Shown one piece after another: positions 1-8,634 of a stretch of DNA of 64,000 bases. The stretch spans positions 124,001-188,000 of the forward strand of contig NZ_JACHXN010000009.1 of the NCBI RefSeq assembly GCF_014192095.1, written 5' to 3'. The DNA is from Phyllobacterium trifolii (GTDB taxonomy: Bacteria > Pseudomonadota > Alphaproteobacteria > Rhizobiales > Rhizobiaceae). How positions within the stretch are numbered: position 1 is the first letter of the stretch; each line of letters starts with the position of its first letter. A program made the translations under genes and the position numbers. A model generated the notes under the pieces. That model was not told the DNA's origin. It saw nothing but the letters and a program-made list of their open reading frames with translations, and did no database searches.

Positions 1-1192
1 CCATCGCCTCGGGCAGGTTGACAATGTTGGTCGTCTGACTAAGTCGCTCGCTCTCCAGCTCCAGTCCGAGCGCAACCCGTTCGGCAAAATGCGAAAGCTC
101 GCGCACATTGCCTGGCCAGGCATGTTCCATCAGACGCGATCGCAACGCTCCGGTCATCTCCGGCGGCTCGCTTTTGAAGCGTGCTGAGGCGCGCTGCAGG
201 AAATGCGTGAACAGGAGCGGAATATCCTCCCGACGCTCGCGCAGAGGCGGGATTGAAATCGTAACGACGTTCAAGCGATAAAAAAGGTCTTCGCGGAAAT
301 TCGCGCGCTGTTCCGGACTGCCGAGATCTACCTTTGCCGCTGCAACGACACGCAAATCGACCGGGCGATGTTCATTGGTGCCGAGCGGCGTGATCTCGCG
401 GGTTTCAAGCACGCGCAGCAATTTGACCTGCGTCGACAGCGGCATGCTTTCGATCTCATCGAGAAACAGTGTGCCGCCACTGGCATGTTCAATGCGGCCG
501 ATGCGTTTTTTCTGCGCTCCGGTAAATGCACCAGCCTCATGACCGAACAGCTCGCTTTCGATCACGGGCTCCGGCAGCGCACCGCAATTGAGCGCGACGA
601 AATTGCCTTGCTTGCGACGGCTCCATTCATGCAACAGGCTTGCCGCCACTTCCTTGCCGGTGCCGGTCTCACCGGCAATCAAAACGTCGACATCTGCATT
701 GGCCACGTGGCGCAATGTCTTGCGCAGGTTCTGCATGACAGGGGTCTGGCCAATGAGCGGCAGATTGTCGTCGGAAGTCTCAAGCGCGAGGCGCAGCTGG
801 CGGTTTTCCATGACCAGCCGCCGCTTTTCAGCCGCTCGCAGGATGCTCTGGACGAGACGATCAGCCGGATAGGGCTTGGCAATGAAATCATAGGCGCCTT
901 CCTGTATCGCCTCGACTGCCATGTCGATGTCGCCGTGGCCGGTGATGAGGATGACGGGCAGATCGGCATCCAAGGCGTGCAGGCGGCGAAACAATTCCAG
1001 ACCGTCGATGTTCGGCATACGCACGTCAGTGACGACGACGCCGGCAAAATCCGGTGTCAGAAAACGCAAGGCGCTCATCGCATCCGCAAAAGGCATCACG
1101 TTAAAACCTGCAAGCTCCAGGGTCTGGCGATTGGCATTGCGCAGATCATCATCATCGTCGACGAAAGCGACACTAGAGCGGTTTGCAGTCAT
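1..1192 (-). CDS. dctD: DctD, sigma-54-dependent C4-dicarboxylate response regulator (3' end cut by window)
   Basis: Response regulator that activates dctA transcription with RpoN when phosphorylated by DctB. About 397 codons are visible; the C-terminal DNA-binding domain lies beyond base 1. The N-terminal receiver has the acidic pair in FVDDDDDLR, the phospho-acceptor in VVTDVRMPN and the lysine in FIAKPYP. The AAA+ domain shows Walker A GETGTGKE and the sigma-54 contact motif GAFTGA. The reading frame is open throughout although another frame also looks open here. The start ATG at 1192 lies inside the terminal repeat of a MITE-like insertion, so the first six or seven residues (MTANRS) are element-derived. 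No convincing Shine-Dalgarno sequence precedes it. The identity is secure; how well the gene is now translated is not known. Confidence 0.93.
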   Translation of the reverse strand, partial: MTANRSSVAFVDDDDDLRNANRQTLELAGFNVMPFADAMSALRFLTPDFAGVVVTDVRMPNIDGLELFRRLHALDADLPVILITGHGDIDMAVEAIQEGAYDFIAKPYPADRLVQSILRAAEKRRLVMENRQLRLALETSDDNLPLIGQTPVMQNLRKTLRHVANADVDVLIAGETGTGKEVAASLLHEWSRRKQGNFVALNCGALPEPVIESELFGHEAGAFTGAQKKRIGRIEHASGGTLFLDEIESMPLSTQVKLLRVLETREITPLGTNEHRPVDLRVVAAAKVDLGSPEQRANFREDLFYRLNVVTISIPPLRERREDIPLLFTHFLQRASARFKSEPPEMTGALRSRLMEHAWPGNVRELSHFAERVALGLELESERLSQTTNIVNLPEAM

Positions 1193-1446
1193 ATTGAATC
1201 GTTCTGCCGGAGGGAATTTGGTTCAAGGTCGAGGGGTTTGGCGAGGCCGCGCTGGTGGTGCGGATGAAGCCGAAGCCCGAAGGATTTGGACCAAATTCAC
1301 CCGGCCCTTCGGGTTTCCGGCTGGCGGACACCCACTTTGTCAGGCAGCTTCGTCCGATGGAATCACATCGGCCTCGCCACCTTCCTAGTGGATCGTCTCG
1401 CCATCCGTGAAACAGAACTGATCCAATATGACTGCAAACCGCTCTA
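1174..1446. mobile_element. MITE-like element with 23-bp perfect terminal inverted repeats
   Basis: A 273-bp non-coding element bounded by a 23-bp perfect inverted repeat: 1174-1196 begins TAGAGCGGTTTGCAGTCATA and 1424-1446 is its exact reverse complement. Similarity continues inward imperfectly (GAATCGTTCTG against GGATCAGTTCTG). The outermost TA on each side can be read as the target duplication, as in IS630/Tc1-mariner-type MITEs. It lies between the dctB stop and the dctD coding sequence. Removing the element and one TA joins an ATG at 1458 in frame with dctD. No transposase is encoded. The family name is not known to me; no second copy was noticed in the window. Confidence 0.8.
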
Positions 1447-1462
1447 AGCTGAACATTCATGA

Positions 1463-3319
1463 TCAAGAGACCCTTGGAAGATGAACCGTAAATTTTGTTC
1501 CGGCGCTGCTGCTTTTGACGTCGATGCGCCCGCCATAATCCGCGACGATGTCGTGGCAGATGACCAGACCGAGCCCGAGGCCGCGATCCTTGGACGTATT
1601 GAAAGGTGTGAACAGCGCTTGCTTGATTGCTTCAGGAATACCTGGCCCATTGTCGGAAACAATCAGCTGGACCTCGCCTTCTGTCACCCGGGTCTCCACG
1701 CTGATCTTGCTGGCCGGACCGCCTTCCGTTGCCTCCACTGCATTCTGCATGAGATTGATCAGCACCTGCTCGAGACGCATTCGATTACCGTGTACCTTGA
1801 TATCCGGCGATAGTGTCTGCGTAGTGATCTGACCGGCTCTCTGCCGGAAGCGGGTGCCCAGCAAAAGCAACGCACCCTCGATCACATCACTGACGCTGAT
1901 CGGACCCGCGTCGCCCGTTCCCTTGCGCGCGAAGGTGCGCAGCTCATCGGTGATGCCACCAATGCGCTCCGTCAGCCCTGCAATCGCTTTCAGATTGTCC
2001 CTGGCCGAATCGATCTGGTTGCGGCCAAGAAAAGTCTTGGCATTATCCGCATAGGAGCGAATGGCAGCGACAGGCTGGTTGATCTCATGGGCGACGCCGG
2101 CCGTGACTTGTCCAAGAATGGCAAGACGGTTCGCTTGCACCAAGTCCTGCTGCACCGTCTGCAGCTTGGCTTCCGTCTTTTGGCGCTCCTCGACCTGCAT
2201 TACGAGTTCCGAATGAGCAGCGCTGAGATCTGCCGTGCGCTCGGCAACACGCCGCTCAAGCTCAAGCCGCGCCGCCTCCTGCTCGCGGGCACGCCGCAGT
2301 GCCAATCCGCGGCGGCGCAGGAAAAAAGCGGTCAACCCCAGTAAAGGGGCAAGAACGATCAGCGCCAGCAACTGCGCGGTCCGCGTTGCCTCTGATACGG
2401 CGGACGCCGCCGGGGTCAGGAGTTGCAGGTTCCAGGTGGTGGTGGGAACCGGCGTCTGTACGCGCACGAATTCTTCCGCCTTCGCCGCGCCGGGCAAGCG
2501 CGCCCGGACAATATCAGGCTGGCCTTGCGGCAAGGCAGGTGTAATGTCGAGCGGTGCGAGGGGCGCATCACCGAATTGCAGACTCTCGCGGATCGGCCCC
2601 ATCTGGTCAGGTACAATTGGGCCCTCGGTCATAAATCGCCATCCGGGCAGGCTTGTGATCAGCACAATACCGCGCTGATCAACAACCAGGGAAGGATCGC
2701 TGTTGCGGCGCCAATCAGCCTCAAGGTCATCGAACTCGACCTTGACGACGATAACGCCGAGCGTTCCCGAAGGTCCATCGATGCGTCTTGAAATATAGAG
2801 ACCCGGACGTTTACTGACGGTACCGAACGCATAGTGCTCGGCGCTGCCGGTGGCGACAGCGCGGGTATAGTAGGGTCGAAAGCTGTAATTGGTACCGACG
2901 AAGCTCGTCGGTTCGCGCCAATTGCTGGAAGCCAGTGCCAATCCATCAGCGTTGAGAAGATAAATCACCGAAGAGCGGGTACCGCTGATCAGGCTTTCAA
3001 GCTTGCGGTTGACCAGTTGCAACAGGCTGTCGCTGCGCGTCGTCAACGCGCTGATCACATCGCGGTCCTGCGACAGGACGAAGGGCAACGACCGCTGTTT
3101 CTCAAGCACCGTCCGCAGCAGGACGGCATTGAGTTCGGCCGCGCTCTGCGCCCGGATGTGCAGCGATTCGTAAGCGCGCTTGCGTCCGTAATCATTGGCG
3201 ATGAAAAGTGCGCCTGCGACAAGAAGTGCAGCGAGGAGCCCATAAACAATCTTCACGAGCGGGCTTGTCATCCCCGCGTGCAGAATGCTTTCCGAGCGCA
3301 CCGCCAGCCGATTTTCCAT
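1463..3319 (-). CDS. dctB: DctB, C4-dicarboxylate sensor histidine kinase
   Basis: Membrane sensor kinase of the DctBD pair (618 aa with this start, normal for the family). An N-terminal membrane segment (LVKIVYGLLAALLVAG) is followed by a large periplasmic sensing region, a second membrane segment (LLALIVLAPLLGLTAFF), a coiled-coil linker, an H-box (GVAHEINQPVAAI, near residue 409) and an ATPase domain with NLMQNAVEA, DNGPGIPE and GLGLGL. The start MENRLAV at 3319 is preferred: the longer open frame upstream would run through two DctD-type palindromes. Its ribosome-binding site is weak, so the start could be slightly downstream. It is divergent from dctA and co-directional with dctD; the MITE-like element now separates it from dctD. 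Confidence 0.93.
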   Translation of the reverse strand: MENRLAVRSESILHAGMTSPLVKIVYGLLAALLVAGALFIANDYGRKRAYESLHIRAQSAAELNAVLLRTVLEKQRSLPFVLSQDRDVISALTTRSDSLLQLVNRKLESLISGTRSSVIYLLNADGLALASSNWREPTSFVGTNYSFRPYYTRAVATGSAEHYAFGTVSKRPGLYISRRIDGPSGTLGVIVVKVEFDDLEADWRRNSDPSLVVDQRGIVLITSLPGWRFMTEGPIVPDQMGPIRESLQFGDAPLAPLDITPALPQGQPDIVRARLPGAAKAEEFVRVQTPVPTTTWNLQLLTPAASAVSEATRTAQLLALIVLAPLLGLTAFFLRRRGLALRRAREQEAARLELERRVAERTADLSAAHSELVMQVEERQKTEAKLQTVQQDLVQANRLAILGQVTAGVAHEINQPVAAIRSYADNAKTFLGRNQIDSARDNLKAIAGLTERIGGITDELRTFARKGTGDAGPISVSDVIEGALLLLGTRFRQRAGQITTQTLSPDIKVHGNRMRLEQVLINLMQNAVEATEGGPASKISVETRVTEGEVQLIVSDNGPGIPEAIKQALFTPFNTSKDRGLGLGLVICHDIVADYGGRIDVKSSSAGTKFTVHLPRVS

Positions 3320-3328
3320 GAAAGCATC

Positions 3329-3348
3329 TGTGCAGATATTCGCACAAA
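3329..3348. promoter_or_regulatory. DctD upstream activator site, dctB-proximal copy
   Basis: The imperfect palindrome TGTGCAGATATTCGCACAAA resembles the tandem DctD-binding sites upstream of dctA in other rhizobia. It is the partner of the palindrome at 3361-3380, with centres 32 bp apart, close to three helical turns. Assigned by sequence and position only. Confidence 0.65.
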
Positions 3349-3360
3349 TCTCAAGAGGCA

Positions 3361-3380
3361 CGTGCGAATACCCGCACAAC
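3361..3380. promoter_or_regulatory. DctD upstream activator site, dctA-proximal copy
   Basis: The palindrome CGTGCGAATACCCGCACAAC has half-sites GTGCG and CGCAC. It lies about 70 bp upstream of the sigma-54 promoter of dctA, as expected for an enhancer-type DctD site. Together with the copy at 3329-3348 it argues that this DNA is regulatory and not the N-terminus of dctB. Confidence 0.7.
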
Positions 3381-3451
3381 TTTAGTGGTTAAGAATCCGG
3401 CTCTAAAATTTATATCGTTTATTTCCAACTACTTAGACTGCTCCCGCAAAT

Positions 3452-3467
3452 TGGCACGGTGCTTGCA
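3452..3467 (+). promoter_or_regulatory. Sigma-54 (RpoN) promoter of dctA
   Basis: TGGCACGGTGCTTGCA matches the -24/-12 consensus TGGCACG-N4-TTGCW exactly in the GG and GC elements. It lies 100 bp before the chosen dctA start and downstream of two DctD-type palindromes. This also rules out the longest open frame for dctA, which would begin inside the promoter. Confidence 0.92.
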
Positions 3468-3566
3468 ATGCTTCTCGCGAGGGGACGGTCTATCCGCCCT
3501 GTAACGAGAGCCCAGGAGGCTGGCAGGCTTATTGCGCCAGACGCGGCTCGCACCATGGAGGAAGTT

Positions 3567-4892
3567 ATGAGTCCTGTGACGATAACCGCAGCACCGCAGC
3601 CGCGCGGCAGAACACCGATTTACGCCCATCTTTATTTTCAGGTGATTGTTGCCATCACCATCGGCATTCTGCTCGGCCACTACTACCCCGATATTGGCAC
3701 CAGCATGAAGCCGCTCGGCGATGCCTTCATCAAACTCGTGAAGATGATCATTGCCCCGGTCATTTTCCTGACGGTCACCACCGGCATTGCCGGCATGAGT
3801 GATTTGAAAAAAGTCGGCCGCGTTGCCGGCAAGGCGATGCTTTATTTCCTGACGTTCTCGACACTTGCCTTGATCGTCGGTCTCATCGTCGCCAATGTCG
3901 TTCAGCCGGGCGCCGGCATGAATATCGATCCCGCATCGCTCGATCCTGCCGCCGTCGCGACCTATACACAACAGGCGCATGAGCAGAGCGTCGTCGGCTT
4001 CCTGACGAACATCATACCGACAACAATCGTTGGCGCCTTTGCTTCAGGCGATATCCTGCAGGTACTCTTCTTCTCGGTACTGTTCGGCCTTTCACTCGCC
4101 ATGGTCGGCGAGAGGGCGGAACCGGTTACGAATTTCCTGCAGGTGCTTTCAGCGCCGGTTTTCAAGCTCGTCGCGATCCTTATGAAAGCCGCACCGATCG
4201 GCGCCTTCGGCGCTATGGCCTTCACCATCGGCAAATACGGCATCGGGTCGGTTGCCAATCTGATCTTCCTGATCGGTACATTCTATCTGACGTCGCTGCT
4301 TTTCGTACTCGTCGTTCTTGGCGCCGTCGCCTGGTACAATGGCTTTTCCATCCTGGCACTGATCCGCTACATCAAGGAAGAATTGCTGCTGGTCCTTGGA
4401 ACGAGTTCATCCGAAGCCGCCCTGCCAACACTGATGGCCAAGATGGAAAAGGCAGGCTGCAAGAAGTCCGTGGTCGGCCTCGTCATTCCAACCGGCTATT
4501 CGTTCAATCTTGACGGTACAAACATCTACATGACCCTGGCAGCACTGTTCATCGCGCAGGCGACGAACACGCATCTGACACTCACGGACCAGGTCTTGCT
4601 GCTGCTTGTCGCCATGCTGAGTTCCAAGGGCGCTGCAGGCATCACCGGTGCAGGCTTCATCACGCTCGCTGCAACCCTGTCGGTTGTTCCCGCAGTTCCG
4701 GTCGCGGGCATGGCGCTGATCCTCGGCATCGATCGTTTCATGTCTGAATGCCGCGCGCTTACCAATCTCGTCGGCAATGCGGTAGCGACAATCGTTGTTG
4801 CCCGCTGGGAAGGCGAGCTTGATACCAACAAGCTCGCACAAGCGCTCAGCGGCGATTTCGCCGACGAGGACGCTCTGGCGCTCGCAAGCTAA
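3567..4892 (+). CDS. dctA: DctA, C4-dicarboxylate:cation symporter
   Basis: Inner-membrane carrier for succinate, fumarate and malate, of the dicarboxylate/amino acid:cation symporter (DAACS) family. The 441-aa product is the usual DctA length. It is hydrophobic throughout, with family signatures [29 protein letters not shown] and the C-terminal segment [16 protein letters not shown]. The ATG at 3567 was chosen because GGAGGAA ends a few bases upstream; an ATG at 3555 is possible. Transcription should be DctD- and RpoN-dependent. It is followed by a hairpin shared with the convergent rhaK. In rhizobia this carrier feeds free-living growth on dicarboxylates and bacteroid metabolism. Confidence 0.97.
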   Translation: MSPVTITAAPQPRGRTPIYAHLYFQVIVAITIGILLGHYYPDIGTSMKPLGDAFIKLVKMIIAPVIFLTVTTGIAGMSDLKKVGRVAGKAMLYFLTFSTLALIVGLIVANVVQPGAGMNIDPASLDPAAVATYTQQAHEQSVVGFLTNIIPTTIVGAFASGDILQVLFFSVLFGLSLAMVGERAEPVTNFLQVLSAPVFKLVAILMKAAPIGAFGAMAFTIGKYGIGSVANLIFLIGTFYLTSLLFVLVVLGAVAWYNGFSILALIRYIKEELLLVLGTSSSEAALPTLMAKMEKAGCKKSVVGLVIPTGYSFNLDGTNIYMTLAALFIAQATNTHLTLTDQVLLLLVAMLSSKGAAGITGAGFITLAATLSVVPAVPVAGMALILGIDRFMSECRALTNLVGNAVATIVVARWEGELDTNKLAQALSGDFADEDALALAS

Positions 4893-4912
4893 AGAACAAG
4901 ACTGGTTCAAGT

Positions 4913-4941
4913 AAAAGGCGGGCCGCCCAGGTCCGCCTTTT
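4913..4941. terminator. Bidirectional terminator between dctA and rhaK
   Basis: Perfect stem AAAAGGCGG / CCGCCTTTT with an 11-base loop. The A/T tails on both sides allow it to act for dctA on the plus strand and for the rhaK operon on the minus strand, whose stop codon directly abuts it. Confidence 0.85.
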
Positions 4942-6309
4942 CTATTTGCGCCGAAGATTATCCCGCCAGTTCCGAGCATAAAGATCGAAAGCTTCGTTCA
5001 GCGGCGCGACATCGTCCGAGACCGGTTTGAGCGGACAGCTGGCGCCGGCAAGGAGCGCGGCACCGAGACTGGTCCCGGTGGAGCCGGGAGAAGCGATGAT
5101 TTCGCGTCCGGTCAGCGAGCGCAATGCGGACAGATAGGTGAGGTTGCGGGAAAACGGTCCTTCGACAATCGTCGGGCCAGCAGCACCAATCAGCTCAAGA
5201 CACGTATTGGTCATAAGTGCCGCATACAGCGAGGCAGCGGTGTTCTGTTCGAGCGACGATCGCGACGCGGCATTCAGCCGGATCGGATCCTGCGCAGGGT
5301 AGGGGCCGGATCCCTGCACGATGCTCGGCAGGATCATGAATTGCTCGCGGATCACCTGGTCCAGCGTATCCGCATCCGGTTCGAAGGTACTGCCGCCGGT
5401 CAAAAGATCGAATTCGCGTCCGCCCATGAACCGCGCCGACGGCACCGCCTTCCCGTAGGCATCGACATTGGCGAGCGTATCCCGTGCCGGGTCGAGCTGA
5501 TCCAACCTTCCGCCGACCGCAAAAGACACCACCCAGGTTCCGGTCGACACGACGGAGAAGGGCGACGTGCGGCTGATCAGATGCGGCAGCAGCGAAGCAT
5601 TGGAATCGTGGATGCCGCAATGAACCGGGATGGGCTTCACGACGCCGATCTGCCTGGCGAGCGGCTCGCGCAGATCGCCAATCCGGTCGAACGCAGAGCG
5701 GATTGGCGCCAACAAAGAACGAAACTCCAGCGTGTCGACAAGGCTGGAATATTCGCCCGCTTGCGGGTTCCACAGATCCGTATGGCAGCCAAGCGATGTG
5801 ACTTCGTTCACGGCAATGCCAGTCAGGCGCCAGACCCAGTATTGTGCGTAGGTGACGATGGTCTTGGCTGCGGAGAATTCAGCCGGAAACTGCGTCTTCT
5901 GGTAGTGGATTTGCGCCCCGACATTGAGGCCGCCGGAGAGAAGCGGCGAGCGGGTCTCGGCGAAATCCGGCCGCAAGGCCGCATAGGCTGCGCGCACCTC
6001 GTCTGGATAGACATGCTCGTAGTCGATGACCGGCATCGCCAGATCATTGTCGCCCAGCACTGCGGCTGCCGCGCCATGCGCTGTGACGGAAATCGCATCG
6101 AAGCCTGGTGATTGGGCAAACATTGTCAGTGTATCGACAAAAAATGCCCACAGCGCCTCGACGTCATAGTGCGGATAGGGTCCATCCTTGGCGACGCGGT
6201 TCTGCGTGCTGCGCGAGGCGATTTCTTGTCCCGTCGCAGCGTCAACGACAACAACCTTGGCGTTGGTCTTGCCAACATCCATGACGGCTATGCGGCGGCT
6301 GTCGCTCAT
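4942..6309 (-). CDS. rhaK: RhaK, sugar kinase of the L-rhamnose locus (FGGY family)
   Basis: Carbohydrate kinase of the FGGY type (455 aa), last gene of the rhaR-S-T-P-Q-M-K strand. The N-terminal ATP-binding loop [14 protein letters not shown] and the segment [10 protein letters not shown] support the family. In Rhizobium leguminosarum RhaK is needed for growth on rhamnose and also influences activity of the ABC transporter (family knowledge). The ATG at 6309 overlaps the rhaM stop in ATGA, which decides against a longer frame starting further upstream. Its kinase product would feed RhaD through rhamnulose 1-phosphate. Confidence 0.9.
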   Translation of the reverse strand: MSDSRRIAVMDVGKTNAKVVVVDAATGQEIASRSTQNRVAKDGPYPHYDVEALWAFFVDTLTMFAQSPGFDAISVTAHGAAAAVLGDNDLAMPVIDYEHVYPDEVRAAYAALRPDFAETRSPLLSGGLNVGAQIHYQKTQFPAEFSAAKTIVTYAQYWVWRLTGIAVNEVTSLGCHTDLWNPQAGEYSSLVDTLEFRSLLAPIRSAFDRIGDLREPLARQIGVVKPIPVHCGIHDSNASLLPHLISRTSPFSVVSTGTWVVSFAVGGRLDQLDPARDTLANVDAYGKAVPSARFMGGREFDLLTGGSTFEPDADTLDQVIREQFMILPSIVQGSGPYPAQDPIRLNAASRSSLEQNTAASLYAALMTNTCLELIGAAGPTIVEGPFSRNLTYLSALRSLTGREIIASPGSTGTSLGAALLAGASCPLKPVSDDVAPLNEAFDLYARNWRDNLRRK

Positions 6310-6629
6310 GGCAGATGGAAAAGGCAAACGAGGTCCGTCTGGACCGGTGAGCTGTCCGGATTGGTGACCATGATATCGGCCATATGAGTCCACCATTTCT
6401 TCATCACTGGATGATCGGGCAGGCTTTGCATGGTGTGACCAATGGGGCGGGTCAACACGCCAAAGAGCGTATTCGTGGCATGGTCGAGGTGGATCGAATA
6501 ATCGGCAACACCCGCCTCATGCAGGAGATCCACGAGTTCCGGCCAGATTTCATCGTGACGGCGCCTGTACTCGGCCTCCATACCGGGATTGAGTGTCATC
6601 GTGAACGCATATTTTTCCATGGCGCTCAT
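6306..6629 (-). CDS. rhaM: RhaM/RhaU, L-rhamnose mutarotase
   Basis: Small cytoplasmic enzyme (107 aa) that interconverts alpha and beta L-rhamnose before isomerisation. Family features are visible: the N-terminal [20 protein letters not shown], a central YSIHLD strand and the near-terminal [11 protein letters not shown]. It overlaps rhaQ upstream by the ATGA arrangement and rhaK downstream by ATGA, so the genes are probably translationally coupled. An internal ATG at 6620 (MEKYAF) is an alternative start. Rhizobial literature names the orthologue rhaU. Confidence 0.92.
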   Translation of the reverse strand: MSAMEKYAFTMTLNPGMEAEYRRRHDEIWPELVDLLHEAGVADYSIHLDHATNTLFGVLTRPIGHTMQSLPDHPVMKKWWTHMADIMVTNPDSSPVQTDLVCLFHLP

Positions 6630-7627
6630 GCGGGCTTCCTGTGCCGGAACTGACGGATAATGACCGGCAACGTAATGGTGACGATCAAAAGCAGACCGAT
6701 GAAGATCGACATGACGATGCCGGGAACGTTGAGCAGTCCAAGGCCGAAGGTAACCAGTCCCATGACGAAGGCAGCGATGACCACGCCGCCGATCGTTCCG
6801 GCGCCGCCAAGGATCGAGACACCGCCAAGGACGACCATGGTGACGATCTCGAGCTCCCAGCCCTGGGCGATCGACGGCCGGGTCGAGCCAAGGCGTGAGG
6901 TGAGGCAGACGGCTGCGATGCCGGACATCAGGCCGGTCAGGAGGAACAGGGTGAACTTGATGCGCTCGACACGAATACCGGAGAAGCGTGCGGCAAACTC
7001 ATTATTGCCGATGGCATAGACCCGGCGGCCAAAATTCGTCGCATGCAACAGGACCGCGAAGACGATCGCCAGCACGGCGAAAAGCACGAACTCGAAGGAA
7101 AATACCCAGAAGACATAGCCTTGGCCGAAATAGGCGAACGAAGCCGGATAGCCGCCATAGGCCTTGTCGCCAAGGACGATATAGGCGATGCCGCGGAACA
7201 GGCTCATCGTGCCGATCGTGACGACGATGGAAGGCAAACGAAGTCCTGCAACGAGAATGCCGTTGACCACGCCGCAACCGACACCAACGCCGATCCCGAT
7301 GGCAACGAGACCAGGCGTACCGATCCCCGCCTGCGCTGCAGCGCCCATGGCAGTCGAAGCAAGCGCGATGATCGCGGCAACCGAAAGGTCGATCTCCCCG
7401 GAGATGATCAACAGCGCCATGGCAAACGCCACCATGGCCTTTTCAGTAAAATTGAACGTGGCGTCCGACAGATTCCACGCATTCAGGAAATAGGGTGAGG
7501 CGAGGGAATTGGCGATGAAGATCAGCACGGCGACAGCAAAAAGGAGTGCTTCCCAGCTCCCAAACAGACGCGTTGCCGATGTGCCAAGCCGGTCCGGGAT
7601 AAGCCGCTTTTCAGGTATCGCGCTCAT
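6626..7627 (-). CDS. rhaQ: RhaQ, rhamnose ABC transporter permease
   Basis: Inner-membrane permease of the ribose/xylose type (BPD_transp_2), 333 aa with about ten hydrophobic segments and the characteristic loop [19 protein letters not shown] near residue 270. It pairs with RhaP, the ATPase RhaT and the binding protein RhaS. Its start overlaps the rhaP stop (ATGA), and its stop overlaps the rhaM start. Which permease is called P or Q follows the gene order of the R. leguminosarum locus. Confidence 0.92.
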   Translation of the reverse strand: MSAIPEKRLIPDRLGTSATRLFGSWEALLFAVAVLIFIANSLASPYFLNAWNLSDATFNFTEKAMVAFAMALLIISGEIDLSVAAIIALASTAMGAAAQAGIGTPGLVAIGIGVGVGCGVVNGILVAGLRLPSIVVTIGTMSLFRGIAYIVLGDKAYGGYPASFAYFGQGYVFWVFSFEFVLFAVLAIVFAVLLHATNFGRRVYAIGNNEFAARFSGIRVERIKFTLFLLTGLMSGIAAVCLTSRLGSTRPSIAQGWELEIVTMVVLGGVSILGGAGTIGGVVIAAFVMGLVTFGLGLLNVPGIVMSIFIGLLLIVTITLPVIIRQFRHRKPA

Positions 7628-8625
7628 GCTGCCACCTCGATCTGTTCCGACGCGCCGCGATCACGCAAGATGATACGGCCACGCCGCCGTTCCTGACGGG
7701 CATTGAAGATCACGGCGGCAATGATAACCGAGCCGGAAATCGCCATTTGCGCAAAGGGCGAAATGTTGATGACCGGCAGCGCATTCTTGGTGACGCCGAG
7801 AAACAGCGCTCCGAGGACGGCGCCAGCAACCGAACCAATCCCACCAAGTGTCGAGATACCGCCAATGACACAGGCGGCGACGGTGTCGAGCTCGAAGCCT
7901 GCCGCAATGTCGACATAGGCAACCGCATAGCGCGACACCCAGAGATAGCCGCAGAGGCCAGCGAGCGTTCCGGAGATGACGAACGCGAAAAAGCGGGTGC
8001 GCCCGACATCGATGCCGGCATAGACAGCCGCTGTCGGATTGCCGCCGGAGGCATAGATCGCCCGGCCAAGAAACGTGCGTGACATGACCAGATACATGAC
8101 GGCTACAATCACGATGGCCGTCCAGCCAAGGATGGGCAAGCCGAGGAAGAGCTGGCGCGGCGTCTGCAGGAAGGGCGCTGTCATCTGGTGCGCGTTCACC
8201 CAGGCTCCGCCGGACAGAACGAACGCCATGCCACGATAGATCGTCAGCGTTCCGAGCGTGACGACAATGGAAGGAATGTTGAGCTTCCAGACGAAAATTC
8301 CATTGATTGCGCCGAGAACGGCACCGATACAAAGAGCGACAATGAGGATCAGCACGAGGGGCAGTTCCGGGTGCGCGGCATTCAACATGCCGACCGCCAT
8401 GCCGGTAAAGGCCACATTGGCTGCGACGGAAAGATCGATGGATTTCGTCAGGATCACCGTCATCTGGCCTAGCGCAAGAATAATCAGGATCGACGTGTCA
8501 TTGAAGATATTCGCAAGATTGCCCGGCGTGGCAAAACCTGGCGAGCGGGTGGAAAACACGGCAAGCAGAATGGCGATGATGATCACCAGCAGCATTTCGC
8601 GGAATTTGAACAATTGCCTGATCAT
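7624..8625 (-). CDS. rhaP: RhaP, rhamnose ABC transporter permease
   Basis: Second permease of the rhamnose importer (333 aa), same family as RhaQ, with the loop GGISTLGGIGSVAGAVLGA. The ATG at 8625 is chosen because AAAGG lies six bases upstream, next to the rhaT stop; a TTG two codons earlier is less likely. Only a few bases separate it from rhaT, and it overlaps rhaQ by ATGA. Confidence 0.92.
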   Translation of the reverse strand: MIRQLFKFREMLLVIIIAILLAVFSTRSPGFATPGNLANIFNDTSILIILALGQMTVILTKSIDLSVAANVAFTGMAVGMLNAAHPELPLVLILIVALCIGAVLGAINGIFVWKLNIPSIVVTLGTLTIYRGMAFVLSGGAWVNAHQMTAPFLQTPRQLFLGLPILGWTAIVIVAVMYLVMSRTFLGRAIYASGGNPTAAVYAGIDVGRTRFFAFVISGTLAGLCGYLWVSRYAVAYVDIAAGFELDTVAACVIGGISTLGGIGSVAGAVLGALFLGVTKNALPVINISPFAQMAISGSVIIAAVIFNARQERRRGRIILRDRGASEQIEVAA

Positions 8626-8634
8626 ATTCAACCT

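Noticed and set aside
368-1388. Plus-strand open frames opposite dctD
   Set aside because: Shadow frames; the minus strand gives a full DctD sequence with all motifs.
1173-1466. Open frame of 97 codons across the MITE-like element
   Set aside because: It is the old dctD start codon reading into the insertion; the remainder has no protein-like features.
3459-3566. Longer dctA N-terminus from a GTG at 3459
   Set aside because: It would start inside the sigma-54 promoter; the ATG at 3567 has a strong ribosome-binding site and gives the normal length.
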